64,000 bases of DNA from Streptomyces aureocirculatus (GTDB lineage Bacteria; Actinomycetota; Actinomycetes; Streptomycetales; Streptomycetaceae): the NCBI RefSeq assembly GCF_000720475.1, contig NZ_JOAP01000001.1, forward strand, positions 248,001 to 312,000, given 5' to 3'. The notes below the pieces were generated by a model, which searched no databases, was not told the origin of the DNA, and saw only the letters and a list, made by a program, of their open reading frames with translations. The position numbers and the translations under genes were made by a program. This document shows, in pieces, positions 43,708 through 51,965 of this stretch (the stretch's first letter is position 1; the number at the start of each line of letters is the position of its first letter).

Positions 43708-44992
43708 CAGGCCGCCCCAGCCACTCCAGCGCGGCGGCGGTCATGGCTGTCACCCCCGTGGTGACGGCGGGCGCGGCTTCGGGTGCGAAGCGGGGCGAGT
43801 GATTGGAGGGGATGTCACGGTCCAGGGTGCCCGCGGCGGCCGCGGTGGCGTACGCCTCGGGGTCGCAGCCGCCGAACAGCCAGTAGCAGACGGGGGCCTC
43901 GGCCGCGGTGCCGAAGAGCCCGGCGTCCTCGCTGCCGGTCACCGGGCCGGGGTCGACGACCTGGCCGTCGCCCAGGGCCACGGCGACGGCTCCCATGGTG
44001 CGGGCCACCGCGGCCTCGTCGTTGACGAGCACGGGGAAAGCGTCGAGCGCGGTGAACTCCGGCTCGCGCTCGGCCCCGGCGACCAGTGCTTCGCCGCGTA
44101 CGATCCGCTCGACCGCGGCCCGCACCCGGGTGCGGATGTCCTCGTCGTACGTACGGATGCTCAGCCGCAGTTCGGCCTCGTCGGGAATGATGTTGTCGAC
44201 GGTGCCCGCCCGCAGCGACCCCACCGTGACCACGGCGGTCTCCCCCGCGGGCACCTCACGGGAGACGACGGTCTGCAGCCGCATGACGGTGGCGGCGGCC
44301 ATCACCACGGGATCGACGGAGGTCTCCGGCCGGGAGCCGTGGGCCCCCTTGCCGTACATGACGACCTTGAGCGAGTCGGTGGCCGCGAAGGCGGGCCCCG
44401 CGTGACAGGCGACCATACCGGTGGGCAGGGGGGCGACATGCTGGCCGAGCACGACGTCAGGCGTACCGAACCGTTCGAAGAGACCGTCGTCGATCATCGC
44501 CTGCGCGCCCTCGCCGATCTCCTCGGCGGGCTGGAAAACGGCGACGATCCGCCCGCGCCAGCGCGCACGCGCGTCCGCGAGGAGCTTCAGGGCGCCCAGC
44601 AGACAGGTGACGTGCATGTCGTGGCCGCAGGCGTGCATGACGCCTTCGGTGCGGGAGGCGTAGGGCAGGCCGGTGCGTTCGGTGACGGGCAGGGCGTCGA
44701 AGTCGGCGCGCAGCAGCACGGTGGGGCCTTCGCCGTGGCCGAGGACGGCGACGACGCCGGTACGGCCGACGCCGGGGGTGACGTCGTACCCGTAGGCGGC
44801 GGCTCGCCGGGCGATCTCGGCGGCGGTGCGGTGCTCGGCGAAGGAGAGCTCGGGGTACGCGTGCAGGTCCTGATACAGCTCAACGAGGTCGGCGAGGAGG
44901 TCACCGCCGACCTCCGGAGAACCGGACGGGCCGGACGGGCCGGACGGGCCGGGGAAACCAACCGAACCGGACGATGCCCGACGACCCCCCAT
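43700..44992 (-). CDS. M20 family amidohydrolase/peptidase
   Basis: 430 residues. Metal-dependent amidohydrolase related to hippurate/IAA-amino-acid hydrolases: VLLRADFDALPVTERTGLP, HACGHDMHVTCLLGAL, VFQPAEEIGEGAQAM and SNHSPRFAPE give the conserved Cys/His/Glu metal ligands. It probably cleaves an N-acyl amino acid or aryl amide, which would feed free acids to the neighbouring CoA ligases. The N-terminus contains a short PSGPSGPSG repeat coded by a 9-bp tandem repeat near 44930-44956. Confidence 0.9.
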   Translation of the reverse strand: MGGRRASSGSVGFPGPSGPSGPSGSPEVGGDLLADLVELYQDLHAYPELSFAEHRTAAEIARRAAAYGYDVTPGVGRTGVVAVLGHGEGPTVLLRADFDALPVTERTGLPYASRTEGVMHACGHDMHVTCLLGALKLLADARARWRGRIVAVFQPAEEIGEGAQAMIDDGLFERFGTPDVVLGQHVAPLPTGMVACHAGPAFAATDSLKVVMYGKGAHGSRPETSVDPVVMAAATVMRLQTVVSREVPAGETAVVTVGSLRAGTVDNIIPDEAELRLSIRTYDEDIRTRVRAAVERIVRGEALVAGAEREPEFTALDAFPVLVNDEAAVARTMGAVAVALGDGQVVDPGPVTGSEDAGLFGTAAEAPVCYWLFGGCDPEAYATAAAAGTLDRDIPSNHSPRFAPEAAPAVTTGVTAMTAAALEWLGRPVT

Positions 44993-45099
44993 ATGAAACT
45001 CAGCTCCTCACTCACGCGGTTCCGGCGGACGGCACAAGCGCCCCACAGGTGCAACTGCTTCCCGGCCCCCGGGCACCGCACACCTCTCGGGCCCGGGCC

Positions 45100-45777
45100 C
45101 TACCTGGCCGCCCCGATGGCATTGAGGGTGAACGTCTCCACCTCACCCGCAGCCACGTCGAGATCGAACTCGGGGTGGGCGAGCCAGTGCCCGATCACAC
45201 CGTCGATGGCACCGCCGACAGCGAGGGAGACGGTCCGGACATCGAAGTCGCGAAAGCAACCGGCGCGCTGCCCCTCGGCCAGAAGACCGGCGAGTGCCTG
45301 CCAGCGGCTGGCGGTGTCGTGGCCGCCGGGGTTCTTCAGCCGGGTGCCGCCGTGGTCGTCGAGAAGCATCTCCGTGATGACGCGGACGTGGCGGCGGTGC
45401 TCGCGCTGGTACCCGATCATGGCGCGGACGTAGGCGATGACGGCGTCGCGGGGTCCGGGCGCGGCCGCGACGCGTTCGTTGACGTACGCGGTGAACTCTT
45501 CCAGGACGTGATCGAGGGCGGCCCGGGTGAGGTTGTCCTTGGACGAGAAGTGGTAGAGAACGGCGGCCTTGGAGAGGCCGGCGGCCGAAGCGATCGCGGA
45601 CAGGGAGGTGGCGGGGAGGCCCTGGGTGGAGATCAGGTCGATCGTGCACTCGACGAGCTGGCGACGACGGGCTTGTTCGGTGAAGGTGAGAGTGGCGGCG
45701 GATTCGGCGGGGGTACGGGCATCGGCACCGCGCCCGCCGCGACCCGAGGCCGTGGACCGGGAAGCCAAGGTGAGCAC
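45100..45777 (-). CDS. TetR family transcriptional regulator
   Basis: About 225 residues. N-terminal HTH: LVECTIDLISTQGLPATSLS, IASAAGLSKAAVLYHFSSKD. The remaining helices form the ligand/dimer domain. GTG 45777 has GGAG 7 nt upstream and is preferred; an in-frame TTG at 45768 and a longer frame exist. It is next to the M20 and phytoene-desaturase-like genes and near the TetR-type palindromes at 42289, so it is a candidate controller of this part of the island. Confidence 0.88.
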   Translation of the reverse strand: MLTLASRSTASGRGGRGADARTPAESAATLTFTEQARRRQLVECTIDLISTQGLPATSLSAIASAAGLSKAAVLYHFSSKDNLTRAALDHVLEEFTAYVNERVAAAPGPRDAVIAYVRAMIGYQREHRRHVRVITEMLLDDHGGTRLKNPGGHDTASRWQALAGLLAEGQRAGCFRDFDVRTVSLAVGGAIDGVIGHWLAHPEFDLDVAAGEVETFTLNAIGAAR

Positions 45778-45855
45778 CTCTCGTCTCCATCGTGCACGCG
45801 GGGGAAACCCGCGCATCGAACGGTGTCCGACCGTACACGAGCGCGTGCGCCCAGC

Positions 45856-47412
45856 TCACCGCCCCAGGACGGCCATGGCGGCGTTGTGTCCGGGGATGCC
45901 GCTGACGCCGCCGCCGCGCAGGGCGCCCGCGCCGCACAGGAGGATGTTCGGGTACGGGGTCTCGACGCCCCAGCGGCCGGTCCTGCGCGGGTCCTGCTCG
46001 TCGGCGTACGGGAAGGACAGGTCGCCGTGGAAGATGTTGCCGCCGAGCAGCCGCAGGTCGCGTTCCAGGTCGAGCGGGGTCTTGGCCTCGATGCACGGGT
46101 TGCCGTCGGCGTCGGTGGCGAGGCAGTCGGCGATCGGCTCGGCGAGATACTCGTCGAGCTGGGCGAGGGCGCCGGTGAGGAGGGCGGCACGCAGGGTGTC
46201 GTTGGTGGCGTCGGAGAAGAGCCGGGCGGGGGTGTGCAGGCCGAAGAGGGTCAGGGTGTGGAAACCACGACCAACCAGATCCTGGCTCAGGATGGTCGGG
46301 TCGGTGAGCGAGTGGCAGTAGATCTCCGACGGCGGTGCGGAGGGCAGCCCGCCCGCGGCGGCCTGGCCGTGGGCGGCAGCCAGCGCCTCGTACCCCTCAG
46401 CGATGTGGAAGGTCCCGGCGAAGGCCTCCCGGGGGTCGACGCCTGGGTCGCGCAGTTGGGGCAGCCGCTTCACGAGCATGTTGACCTTGAGCTGGGCGCC
46501 TTCGGCGGGGGGCGGCGGGGTGTCGCCGGTCAGGACGGCGAGTTCCTGCGGTGCGGCGCCGACCAGGACGTGGCGGGCGGCGACCGTGCCTTCGCCGTCC
46601 TCGGTGCGGTACGTGACTTCGGCGCGGCGGCCGTCGGTCTCGATGCGGGTGACTTCGTGTCCGGTGCGCAGTTCGGCGCCGGCCGCGCGGGCGGCGTCGA
46701 CGAGGGCGCGGGTCAGGGCGCCCATGCCGCCCACGGGGACGTTCCAGTCTCCGGTGCCGCCGCCGATCACGTGGTAGAGGAAGCAGCGGTTCTGGCGCAG
46801 GGAGGGGTCGTGGGCGTCGGCGAAGGTGCCGATGAGGGCGTCCGTGAGGACCACGCCGCGTACCAGGTCGTCCGCGAACCGCGCTTCGACGGCCTTGCCG
46901 AGCGGCTCTTCGAAGAGGGTGCGCCAGGCGGTGTCGTCGTCGACGAGGTGGCGCAGCTCGGCCTTGGTGGGCAGGGGTTCGGTGAGGGTGGGGAAGACGC
47001 GGGTCGCGACGTGGGCGGTGAGCGCGTAGAAGTCCCGCCAGGCGGTGTACTCACGGTCGTCACCGGTGAGGCGGGCGAAGGACTCCCGGGTGCGGGCCTC
47101 TCCGCCGCCGACGAGGAGGCCGGTGGGGTGGCCGTCGCGGGTTGTCGGTGTGTACGAGGAGACTGTGCGGCTGCGGACGCGGAAGTCCAGGTCCAGGTCT
47201 CGCACGATTTTCCTTGGCAGGAGGCTTACGAGGTAGGAGTAGCGGGAGAGGTGGGCGTCCACGCCGGGGAAGGGGCGGGTGGATACGGTGGCCCCGCCCG
47301 GGGCCGGAAGGCGCTCCAGGAGGAGGACCGAGTGGCCCGACCTGGCCAGGTAGGCGGAGGCCACCAAGGCGTTGTGGCCGCCGCCGACCACCACTGCGTC
47401 GTAGCTTCGCAT
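45856..47412 (-). CDS. FAD oxidoreductase, phytoene-desaturase/PYROXD2-like
   Basis: About 518 residues. N-terminal dinucleotide site YDAVVVGGGHNALVASAYLA, then LLLERLPAPGGATVST. The C-terminal FAD closure is LLCGAGALRGGGVSGIPGHN. This is the GGGHNGL...-type amine-oxidase/phytoene-desaturase family, including PYROXD2 proteins of unknown substrate. There are no carotenoid genes nearby. ATG 47412 (MRSYDAV) is chosen. An AACACGTT core lies just upstream at 47423-47430, resembling a weak KstR half-match. The open frame of the kinase gene runs into its first 187 bp. Confidence 0.88.
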   Translation of the reverse strand: MRSYDAVVVGGGHNALVASAYLARSGHSVLLLERLPAPGGATVSTRPFPGVDAHLSRYSYLVSLLPRKIVRDLDLDFRVRSRTVSSYTPTTRDGHPTGLLVGGGEARTRESFARLTGDDREYTAWRDFYALTAHVATRVFPTLTEPLPTKAELRHLVDDDTAWRTLFEEPLGKAVEARFADDLVRGVVLTDALIGTFADAHDPSLRQNRCFLYHVIGGGTGDWNVPVGGMGALTRALVDAARAAGAELRTGHEVTRIETDGRRAEVTYRTEDGEGTVAARHVLVGAAPQELAVLTGDTPPPPAEGAQLKVNMLVKRLPQLRDPGVDPREAFAGTFHIAEGYEALAAAHGQAAAGGLPSAPPSEIYCHSLTDPTILSQDLVGRGFHTLTLFGLHTPARLFSDATNDTLRAALLTGALAQLDEYLAEPIADCLATDADGNPCIEAKTPLDLERDLRLLGGNIFHGDLSFPYADEQDPRRTGRWGVETPYPNILLCGAGALRGGGVSGIPGHNAAMAVLGR

Positions 47413-50081
47413 GATCCTTGGTAACACGTTTCCGCCTTACGGGCGCCGGTCGCGTCCCACTCTCCCCCCATCACAGTTGCCGTCGGCGTGGGGTCCCAGC
47501 AGGGAGGTACCCCCCTCGCCCCTGGCGGACCAGTTGCCCACAGAGGGGGGCGAGGGAGCGGCGGAAGCCGCAAGAAGCACCGGCCCGCAGACGCCGAACC
47601 GACCGGAGGGGTCGTGGCGGTATGACCGAGCGCAGCGTGCCAAGCAACACACTTACGGCGCGATGAAACCAGGCAGTGTCCACTACGCGAGCACGGCCAT
47701 CGCCACCCCCCACAACCGGTCAGTGCACCACGACCCGCAACCCGCCGGTACAACTCCACGGCTTCGACCCCCCGCCCGAGTTGCTCCAGGCAGTGGGCTT
47801 CGTCGTTGCGGCTCGCGAGGCTGTCGGGGTGGCCGACGCCGAGGACCTGCTCGCGGGCGGCCGCCACCCCGCGGTACTCGGTGAGGGCGTCCGCCCACCG
47901 ACCGAGCCACCCGAGCCCGACGGCGACCTCACGACGGCTGACCAGGGTGTCGGGGTGGTCGGCACCAAGGACCCGCTCGCGGATCGCGCACACGTCACGG
48001 GCCTCAGCCAGCGCCTCCTCCCACCGCCCGAGCCGCCCGAGGTTCACCCCGAGCCCGTGCCGGGCGCGCAGAGTCTCGGGGTCGGCGGGACCGTTCACGC
48101 GGGTGCGGTCATCGATGAGGGCGCGATAGAGCTCAAGGGCTTCGGCGCTGCGCCCGAGCCGCCCCAGACTGATGCCGACCTCGTAGCGCGCGGCGAAGGT
48201 GTCCGGGTGGTCACCTCCCAGCGCCCGGGCCCGCGCGTCGGCGACCTCGCGGTAGGTCTGGAGGGCTTCGGGCCAACGCCCCAACTGCCCGAGCGCGTAG
48301 GCGACTTCGTACCTTGTGACCAGCGTGTCGGGATGGGTGGGCCCAAGGACGCGGGTCCGGGCGGCGGCCACCTCACGGGCCAGCCGGTAGGAGTCCTCAA
48401 GGCGCCCGAGGCGGCTGAGGTTGAACGCCAGGTTGTGCCGGCAGCGCAGGGTGTCGGGGTGGTCGGGCCCGGCGGCCCGCTCCCGCACGGCGAGTACCTG
48501 GGTGTACACCTGATGGGCCTCGAAGTGCCGCCCGAGCCGGCCGAGGACGTAGGCCATCTCCTGGCGGGCGGCGAGGGTGTCCAGATGCCCGGCGCCGAGG
48601 GCGCGTGCGCGGCCTTCGGCGACGCGGCCGTACTCGCGCAGGGCGTCCGCGGGACGCCCGGTGCGGCTGAGGGTGAAGCCGACCTCGTACCAACTGGCGA
48701 GGGTGTCGGGATGGTCGGGCCCGAGGAGGCGCTCGCGCTCGGCGGCGACGGCACGGTGCACCTCGCCCGCCTCGGTCCAACGGCCGAGCCGCCCGAGGTT
48801 GAGCCCGGCGTTGTGCCGACTGACGAGGGCGGCGACGACGGCAGGAGCGGGGGCGGCCCGCACGGACACGGGCCGCTCGGGCGCGGGCCACCCGGACGCG
48901 GGCCGCTCGGACGCGGGCCGGGGCACGACGGTGTGGCGGCCGTCGGCAGGCCGCGGAATCCATTCGCCGGTCAGACCGGCGGAAGCGTCCGGGGGCACGC
49001 TGCGCAAGGTGGCGCCGGTGGCTTTGTGGCCGGTGGTCATGCCGCGCGTCCACGAGGGAAGGGGCGCGGCAGAGCCCGAGGAAGCCACAGTGGAAGCAAC
49101 AGGTACATCAGGCACAACGGGAACCACAGGCACAACAGGCGCGGCAGAGACAGCCCCACCGCCCCCGGGAGGGGCGGATGGACCACGCCGCACCTGAGGC
49201 GAGACGACGGTGGGCACATAGGCACCGGCCCCACTGCGCCCGGCGGTGATACGCCGCGCGAGCTCGCGGGCGTCACCGGGCCGGTCGGCGGGCTTCTTGG
49301 CGAGGAGGTCGAGGACGATGCGGTCGAAGTAGAGGGGAAGCTCGCCGCGGCGGCGGCGCGGCGACTCGGGCACGGTGTCGCGGTGGCCGACGAGGACGGC
49401 CCAGGCGTCGTCCATGTCGAACGGCGGCGCGCCGGTGGCGAGTTCGTACAGCACGCAGCCGAAGGAGTAGAGGTCACTGCGCCGGTCGACCTCGGCGCCG
49501 CTGATCTGCTCGGGCGACATGTAGTGCGGGGTGCCCATGGCGATTCCGGTGCCGGTGAGGCGGGAGGTGAGGCCGATGTCGTGGCCGAGCCGCGCGATGC
49601 CGAAGTCGCAGATCTTCACGGTGCCGTCGCTGAGCCGCATGATGTTGGCGGGCTTCAGGTCGCGGTGGACGATGCCTTGTTCATGGGTGTAGGCGAGGGC
49701 GGAGGCGACTTGGTCGGCGATGTCGACGACGTCGGCGACGGGAAGGGGATGCTGCTTGTTGTCCTCCAACAGCTCACTCAGATTGCGCCCTTCGAGGAAT
49801 TCCATCACGAGGAACAGCAGGCCGTCGTGCTCGCCGAAGTCGTGTACGACGGTGACCCCGCGGTGCTGGAGGGCGGCGGCGACCCGCGCCTCACGGCGGA
49901 AGCGCTCCCGCAGGACGCGGGTGAAGGACTGGTCGTGCTGGGGCCCGAGGGGCTTGAGGCATTTGACGGCGACCTTGCGGCCGAGCGACTCGTCGTGCGC
50001 CCGCCACACCTCGCCCATGCCGCCGCGCCCGATCAGATCGAGCAGTCGGTACCGGCTCTGGATCAGCCTGGTGTCCGCCAT
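47226..50081 (-). CDS. Ser/Thr protein kinase with TPR tail; C-terminal read-through
   Basis: 951 residues as an open frame. Kinase domain residues 10-275: LIGRGGMGEVWRAHDE, AVKCL (Lys), IVHRDLKPANIM, CDFGIARLGHD and GTPHYMSPEQISG. There is no membrane helix, so it is cytosolic. After a Val/Pro linker come about seven 42-residue TPR units with LGPDHPDTLASRYE-type starts. Past codon 785 or so (about 47725) the text becomes Cys/Trp/Arg-rich and unlike any TPR, and the frame runs through a 9-bp-stem hairpin (47513-47556) into the next gene. Other frames stop at 47720 or 47683, so a frameshift or stop loss near 47720-47750 is likely. Confidence 0.85.
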   Translation of the reverse strand: MADTRLIQSRYRLLDLIGRGGMGEVWRAHDESLGRKVAVKCLKPLGPQHDQSFTRVLRERFRREARVAAALQHRGVTVVHDFGEHDGLLFLVMEFLEGRNLSELLEDNKQHPLPVADVVDIADQVASALAYTHEQGIVHRDLKPANIMRLSDGTVKICDFGIARLGHDIGLTSRLTGTGIAMGTPHYMSPEQISGAEVDRRSDLYSFGCVLYELATGAPPFDMDDAWAVLVGHRDTVPESPRRRRGELPLYFDRIVLDLLAKKPADRPGDARELARRITAGRSGAGAYVPTVVSPQVRRGPSAPPGGGGAVSAAPVVPVVPVVPDVPVASTVASSGSAAPLPSWTRGMTTGHKATGATLRSVPPDASAGLTGEWIPRPADGRHTVVPRPASERPASGWPAPERPVSVRAAPAPAVVAALVSRHNAGLNLGRLGRWTEAGEVHRAVAAERERLLGPDHPDTLASWYEVGFTLSRTGRPADALREYGRVAEGRARALGAGHLDTLAARQEMAYVLGRLGRHFEAHQVYTQVLAVRERAAGPDHPDTLRCRHNLAFNLSRLGRLEDSYRLAREVAAARTRVLGPTHPDTLVTRYEVAYALGQLGRWPEALQTYREVADARARALGGDHPDTFAARYEVGISLGRLGRSAEALELYRALIDDRTRVNGPADPETLRARHGLGVNLGRLGRWEEALAEARDVCAIRERVLGADHPDTLVSRREVAVGLGWLGRWADALTEYRGVAAAREQVLGVGHPDSLASRNDEAHCLEQLGRGVEAVELYRRVAGRGALTGCGGWRWPCSRSGHCLVSSRRKCVAWHAALGHTATTPPVGSASAGRCFLRLPPLPRPPLWATGPPGARGVPPCWDPTPTATVMGGEWDATGARKAETCYQGSCEATTQWWSAAATTPWWPPPTWPGRATRSSSWSAFRPRAGPPYPPAPSPAWTPTSPATPTS

Positions 50082-51010
50082 CGCGTGCCGTCGCCCCCGT
50101 TGCCTCGCTGCGCCCTCCCCGGCCCGTCCAGTATGGCGTCCCGGGTGTCGAGTTCGTACGGGACTCGGCGCGGGTCGGGACGGCTGCCGGGGCCGATCCT
50201 GGCCATGGCGCGCAGGATGTGCTTGGGCGGGAGTTGCCAGCGCACACGGGTGGGGATGCGGCGAAGCAGGGTGCCGGTGGTGACGAGGCCGCGGGTGACG
50301 GCGGGCGGCGGCGGGGCGGGCCTGCCGTACAGGGCGTGGGCGTAGGGGGGCAGCGACGCGTACGCGAGTCCGGCCACGCGCTGCCACAGCAGGGTGCGTG
50401 CGGGGACGAGGAGGGCCGGAGTGGGCGGCCGCCGCAGGAAGTCGTCGACGGTACGCGCTTCGGGTCCGGCGGCGAGCTGGGACCGTACGGTCTCGAAGTA
50501 GCGGGCGAGTTCGGCTGTCGACCCCGGCACGGTGGCGGGGTCGAGGCCGACGAGGCGGGCGCTCTCCCGGTGTTCGGCGATGTACCGGTCGGCGGCGGCA
50601 TCGCTCAGCCGGATGCCGGAACGACGGACGACATGGAGATAGGAGTCTATCTCCGCGCAGTGCACCCACAGCAGAAGTCCGGGCTCGTCGACGCCGTAGC
50701 GCTCACCGGTGTCGGGGACGGTGGCCGACAGCATCGTGTGGATCTTCCGGACCCGGGCACCGGCCTTCTCGGCGGCGGCCGTGGTGCCGTACGTGGTCGT
50801 GCCCACGAAGTTGGCGGTGCGCCGCAGCCGCCCCCAGGCGTCCTCGCGGAAATCGGAGTTCTGCATGACTCCCCGCACGGCCCGCGGGTGCAGCGCCTGC
50901 AAGTAGAGGGCCCGCACCCCGGCCACCCACATCATGGGATCACTGTGCAACTGCCAGGTAACCGAAGAGGGCCCGAAGAGCCCGACGTCCACCCCGCCCG
51001 TCTCCCCCAT
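50063..51010 (-). CDS. MpaB/DUF2236 family oxygenase
   Basis: 315 residues. Family features: VTWQLHSDPMMWVAGVRALY, YLQALHPRAVRGVMQNS and WVHCAEIDSYLHVVRRSG, with several conserved His residues that bind heme in characterised relatives such as latex-clearing proteins and MpaB'. It is likely a membrane-associated or cytosolic oxidase acting on an alkene or lipid. ATG 51010. Its 3' end overlaps the kinase start by 19 bp, so the two are translationally linked. Confidence 0.85.
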   Translation of the reverse strand: MGETGGVDVGLFGPSSVTWQLHSDPMMWVAGVRALYLQALHPRAVRGVMQNSDFREDAWGRLRRTANFVGTTTYGTTAAAEKAGARVRKIHTMLSATVPDTGERYGVDEPGLLLWVHCAEIDSYLHVVRRSGIRLSDAAADRYIAEHRESARLVGLDPATVPGSTAELARYFETVRSQLAAGPEARTVDDFLRRPPTPALLVPARTLLWQRVAGLAYASLPPYAHALYGRPAPPPPAVTRGLVTTGTLLRRIPTRVRWQLPPKHILRAMARIGPGSRPDPRRVPYELDTRDAILDGPGRAQRGNGGDGTRWRTPG

Positions 51011-51078
51011 GCCACCACCTCCTTGAGGCAGGTTAGTCCGTACCGTTGCGGGCGGGTACGCCCGGCTACCGTGATGCC

Positions 51079-51729
51079 ATGTCCCTCCTGTCCCGCCTCC
51101 ACCGTTTCAATGAGCGACACCCCTGGAGCCACAACGACCACTACGGCCCGTGGATCGCCGATCGGGTGGCGGAGGTCGGCGCTCGTGACGTGCTGGACGT
51201 CGGATGCGGAACGGGAAACCTGGTCGCGCTGCTCCGCCACAGCGTCGGCACCGTCACCGGACTCGAACCGGACCCGGCGGCTGCCCACACCGCGGCGAAG
51301 CGATTCACCGGGGACACCGCGGTCGCCATCGTCCACGGCGACTTCGAGAGCCGGGACAAGGAGCGGCGCTGGGACGCCGTCACTCTGGTGGCGGTCCTGC
51401 ACCACCTCCCCCTGGTGGCCGCGCTGCGCGACCTGCGCGCCTGCCTGACGCCGGGAGGACGCCTAGTGATCGTGGGCTGCTACCGGGAGTCCGGCCCGGC
51501 CGACCTGCTCGCCACCCTCCCGGCGGCACTGGCGAACCCGGTCATGGGACTGCTCAAACACCCGTCCCGGGCAGCGGCACCGCCCCCGCACATGACGGCA
51601 CCCACTACCGCCCCCGGGGAGACGCTGCGGGACATCCGGGCCGCTGCCGCACGGGAACTGCCGGGTGCCCGAGTACGCAGGCGCCTGTTCTGGCGGTACT
51701 CCCTGGTGTACGACGCCCCGTCAAGCTGA
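51079..51729 (+). CDS. Class I SAM-dependent methyltransferase
   Basis: 216 residues. Rossmann SAM motif VLDVGCGTGNLVALL, acidic residue in TGLEPDPAA, motif II region AVTLVAVLHHLPL and GGRLVIVGCYRES. The acceptor is unknown. TACCGT (51067-51072) lies 6 nt before ATG 51079, as in a leaderless promoter. It converges with the lanthipeptide operon across a strong bidirectional hairpin, so it is probably not part of that pathway, although a RiPP methylation cannot be excluded. Confidence 0.88.
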   Translation: MSLLSRLHRFNERHPWSHNDHYGPWIADRVAEVGARDVLDVGCGTGNLVALLRHSVGTVTGLEPDPAAAHTAAKRFTGDTAVAIVHGDFESRDKERRWDAVTLVAVLHHLPLVAALRDLRACLTPGGRLVIVGCYRESGPADLLATLPAALANPVMGLLKHPSRAAAPPPHMTAPTTAPGETLRDIRAAAARELPGARVRRRLFWRYSLVYDAPSS

Positions 51730-51772
51730 ACAGGGAGTGGTCGATTCCCGGGCACGGCCGCGGTCGCACGAA

Positions 51773-51812
51773 AGCGGGAGCGATGCCGATCTCCGACGGC
51801 ACCGCTCCCGCT
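51773..51812. terminator. Bidirectional hairpin between methyltransferase and lanA
   Basis: AGCGGGAGCGATGCCG (51773-51788) pairs with CGGCACCGCTCCCGCT (51797-51812) over an 8-nt loop with one mismatch. It lies 44 nt after the methyltransferase stop and 46 nt after the lanA stop. Confidence 0.85.
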
Positions 51813-51857
51813 CGCCTTGCGATCTACTCACTGTAGTGGCCGGGTTCCGGCGCGGGT

Positions 51858-51959
51858 TCAGTCCTGAACACAGCAGAGGCAGATCGTGGTGGGCGGCCAA
51901 GCGCTCACCTCAGGCTCTGACTCCTCCAGCAGTTGCAGGGCATCGACACCGAGTTCCAT
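51858..51959 (-). CDS. Lanthipeptide precursor peptide (class IV candidate)
   Basis: 33 codons from ATG 51959 to TGA 51858. The ribosome site GAGGAGGTGA overlaps the lanL stop and lies 9 nt upstream of the ATG. The leader begins MELGVDALQLLEES (amphipathic, with an LQLL motif like class III/IV leaders) and is acidic up to Ser19. The C-terminal core PPTTICLCCVQD has Thr24, Thr25 and Cys27, Cys29, Cys30, exactly the residues needed for dehydrobutyrine and (methyl)lanthionine formation. Its position directly after lanL makes it the obvious substrate. It is too short for standard gene calling. No transporter or protease gene is adjacent. Confidence 0.85.
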   Translation of the reverse strand: MELGVDALQLLEESEPEVSAWPPTTICLCCVQD

Positions 51960-51965
51960 GCGAAT

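Noticed and set aside
44925..44960. 9-bp tandem repeat (GGACGGGCC-like) as a separate mobile or regulatory element
   Set aside because: It is within the M20 gene N-terminus, frame-neutral and short; simple slippage explains it.
47676..50345. 889-codon plus-strand frame antisense to the Ser/Thr kinase
   Set aside because: It mirrors the TPR repeats of the true gene and has no domain of its own; the kinase motifs on the minus strand are unambiguous.
51079..51729. Methyltransferase as part of the lanthipeptide pathway
   Set aside because: It is convergent, has its own promoter and is insulated by a strong bidirectional hairpin.
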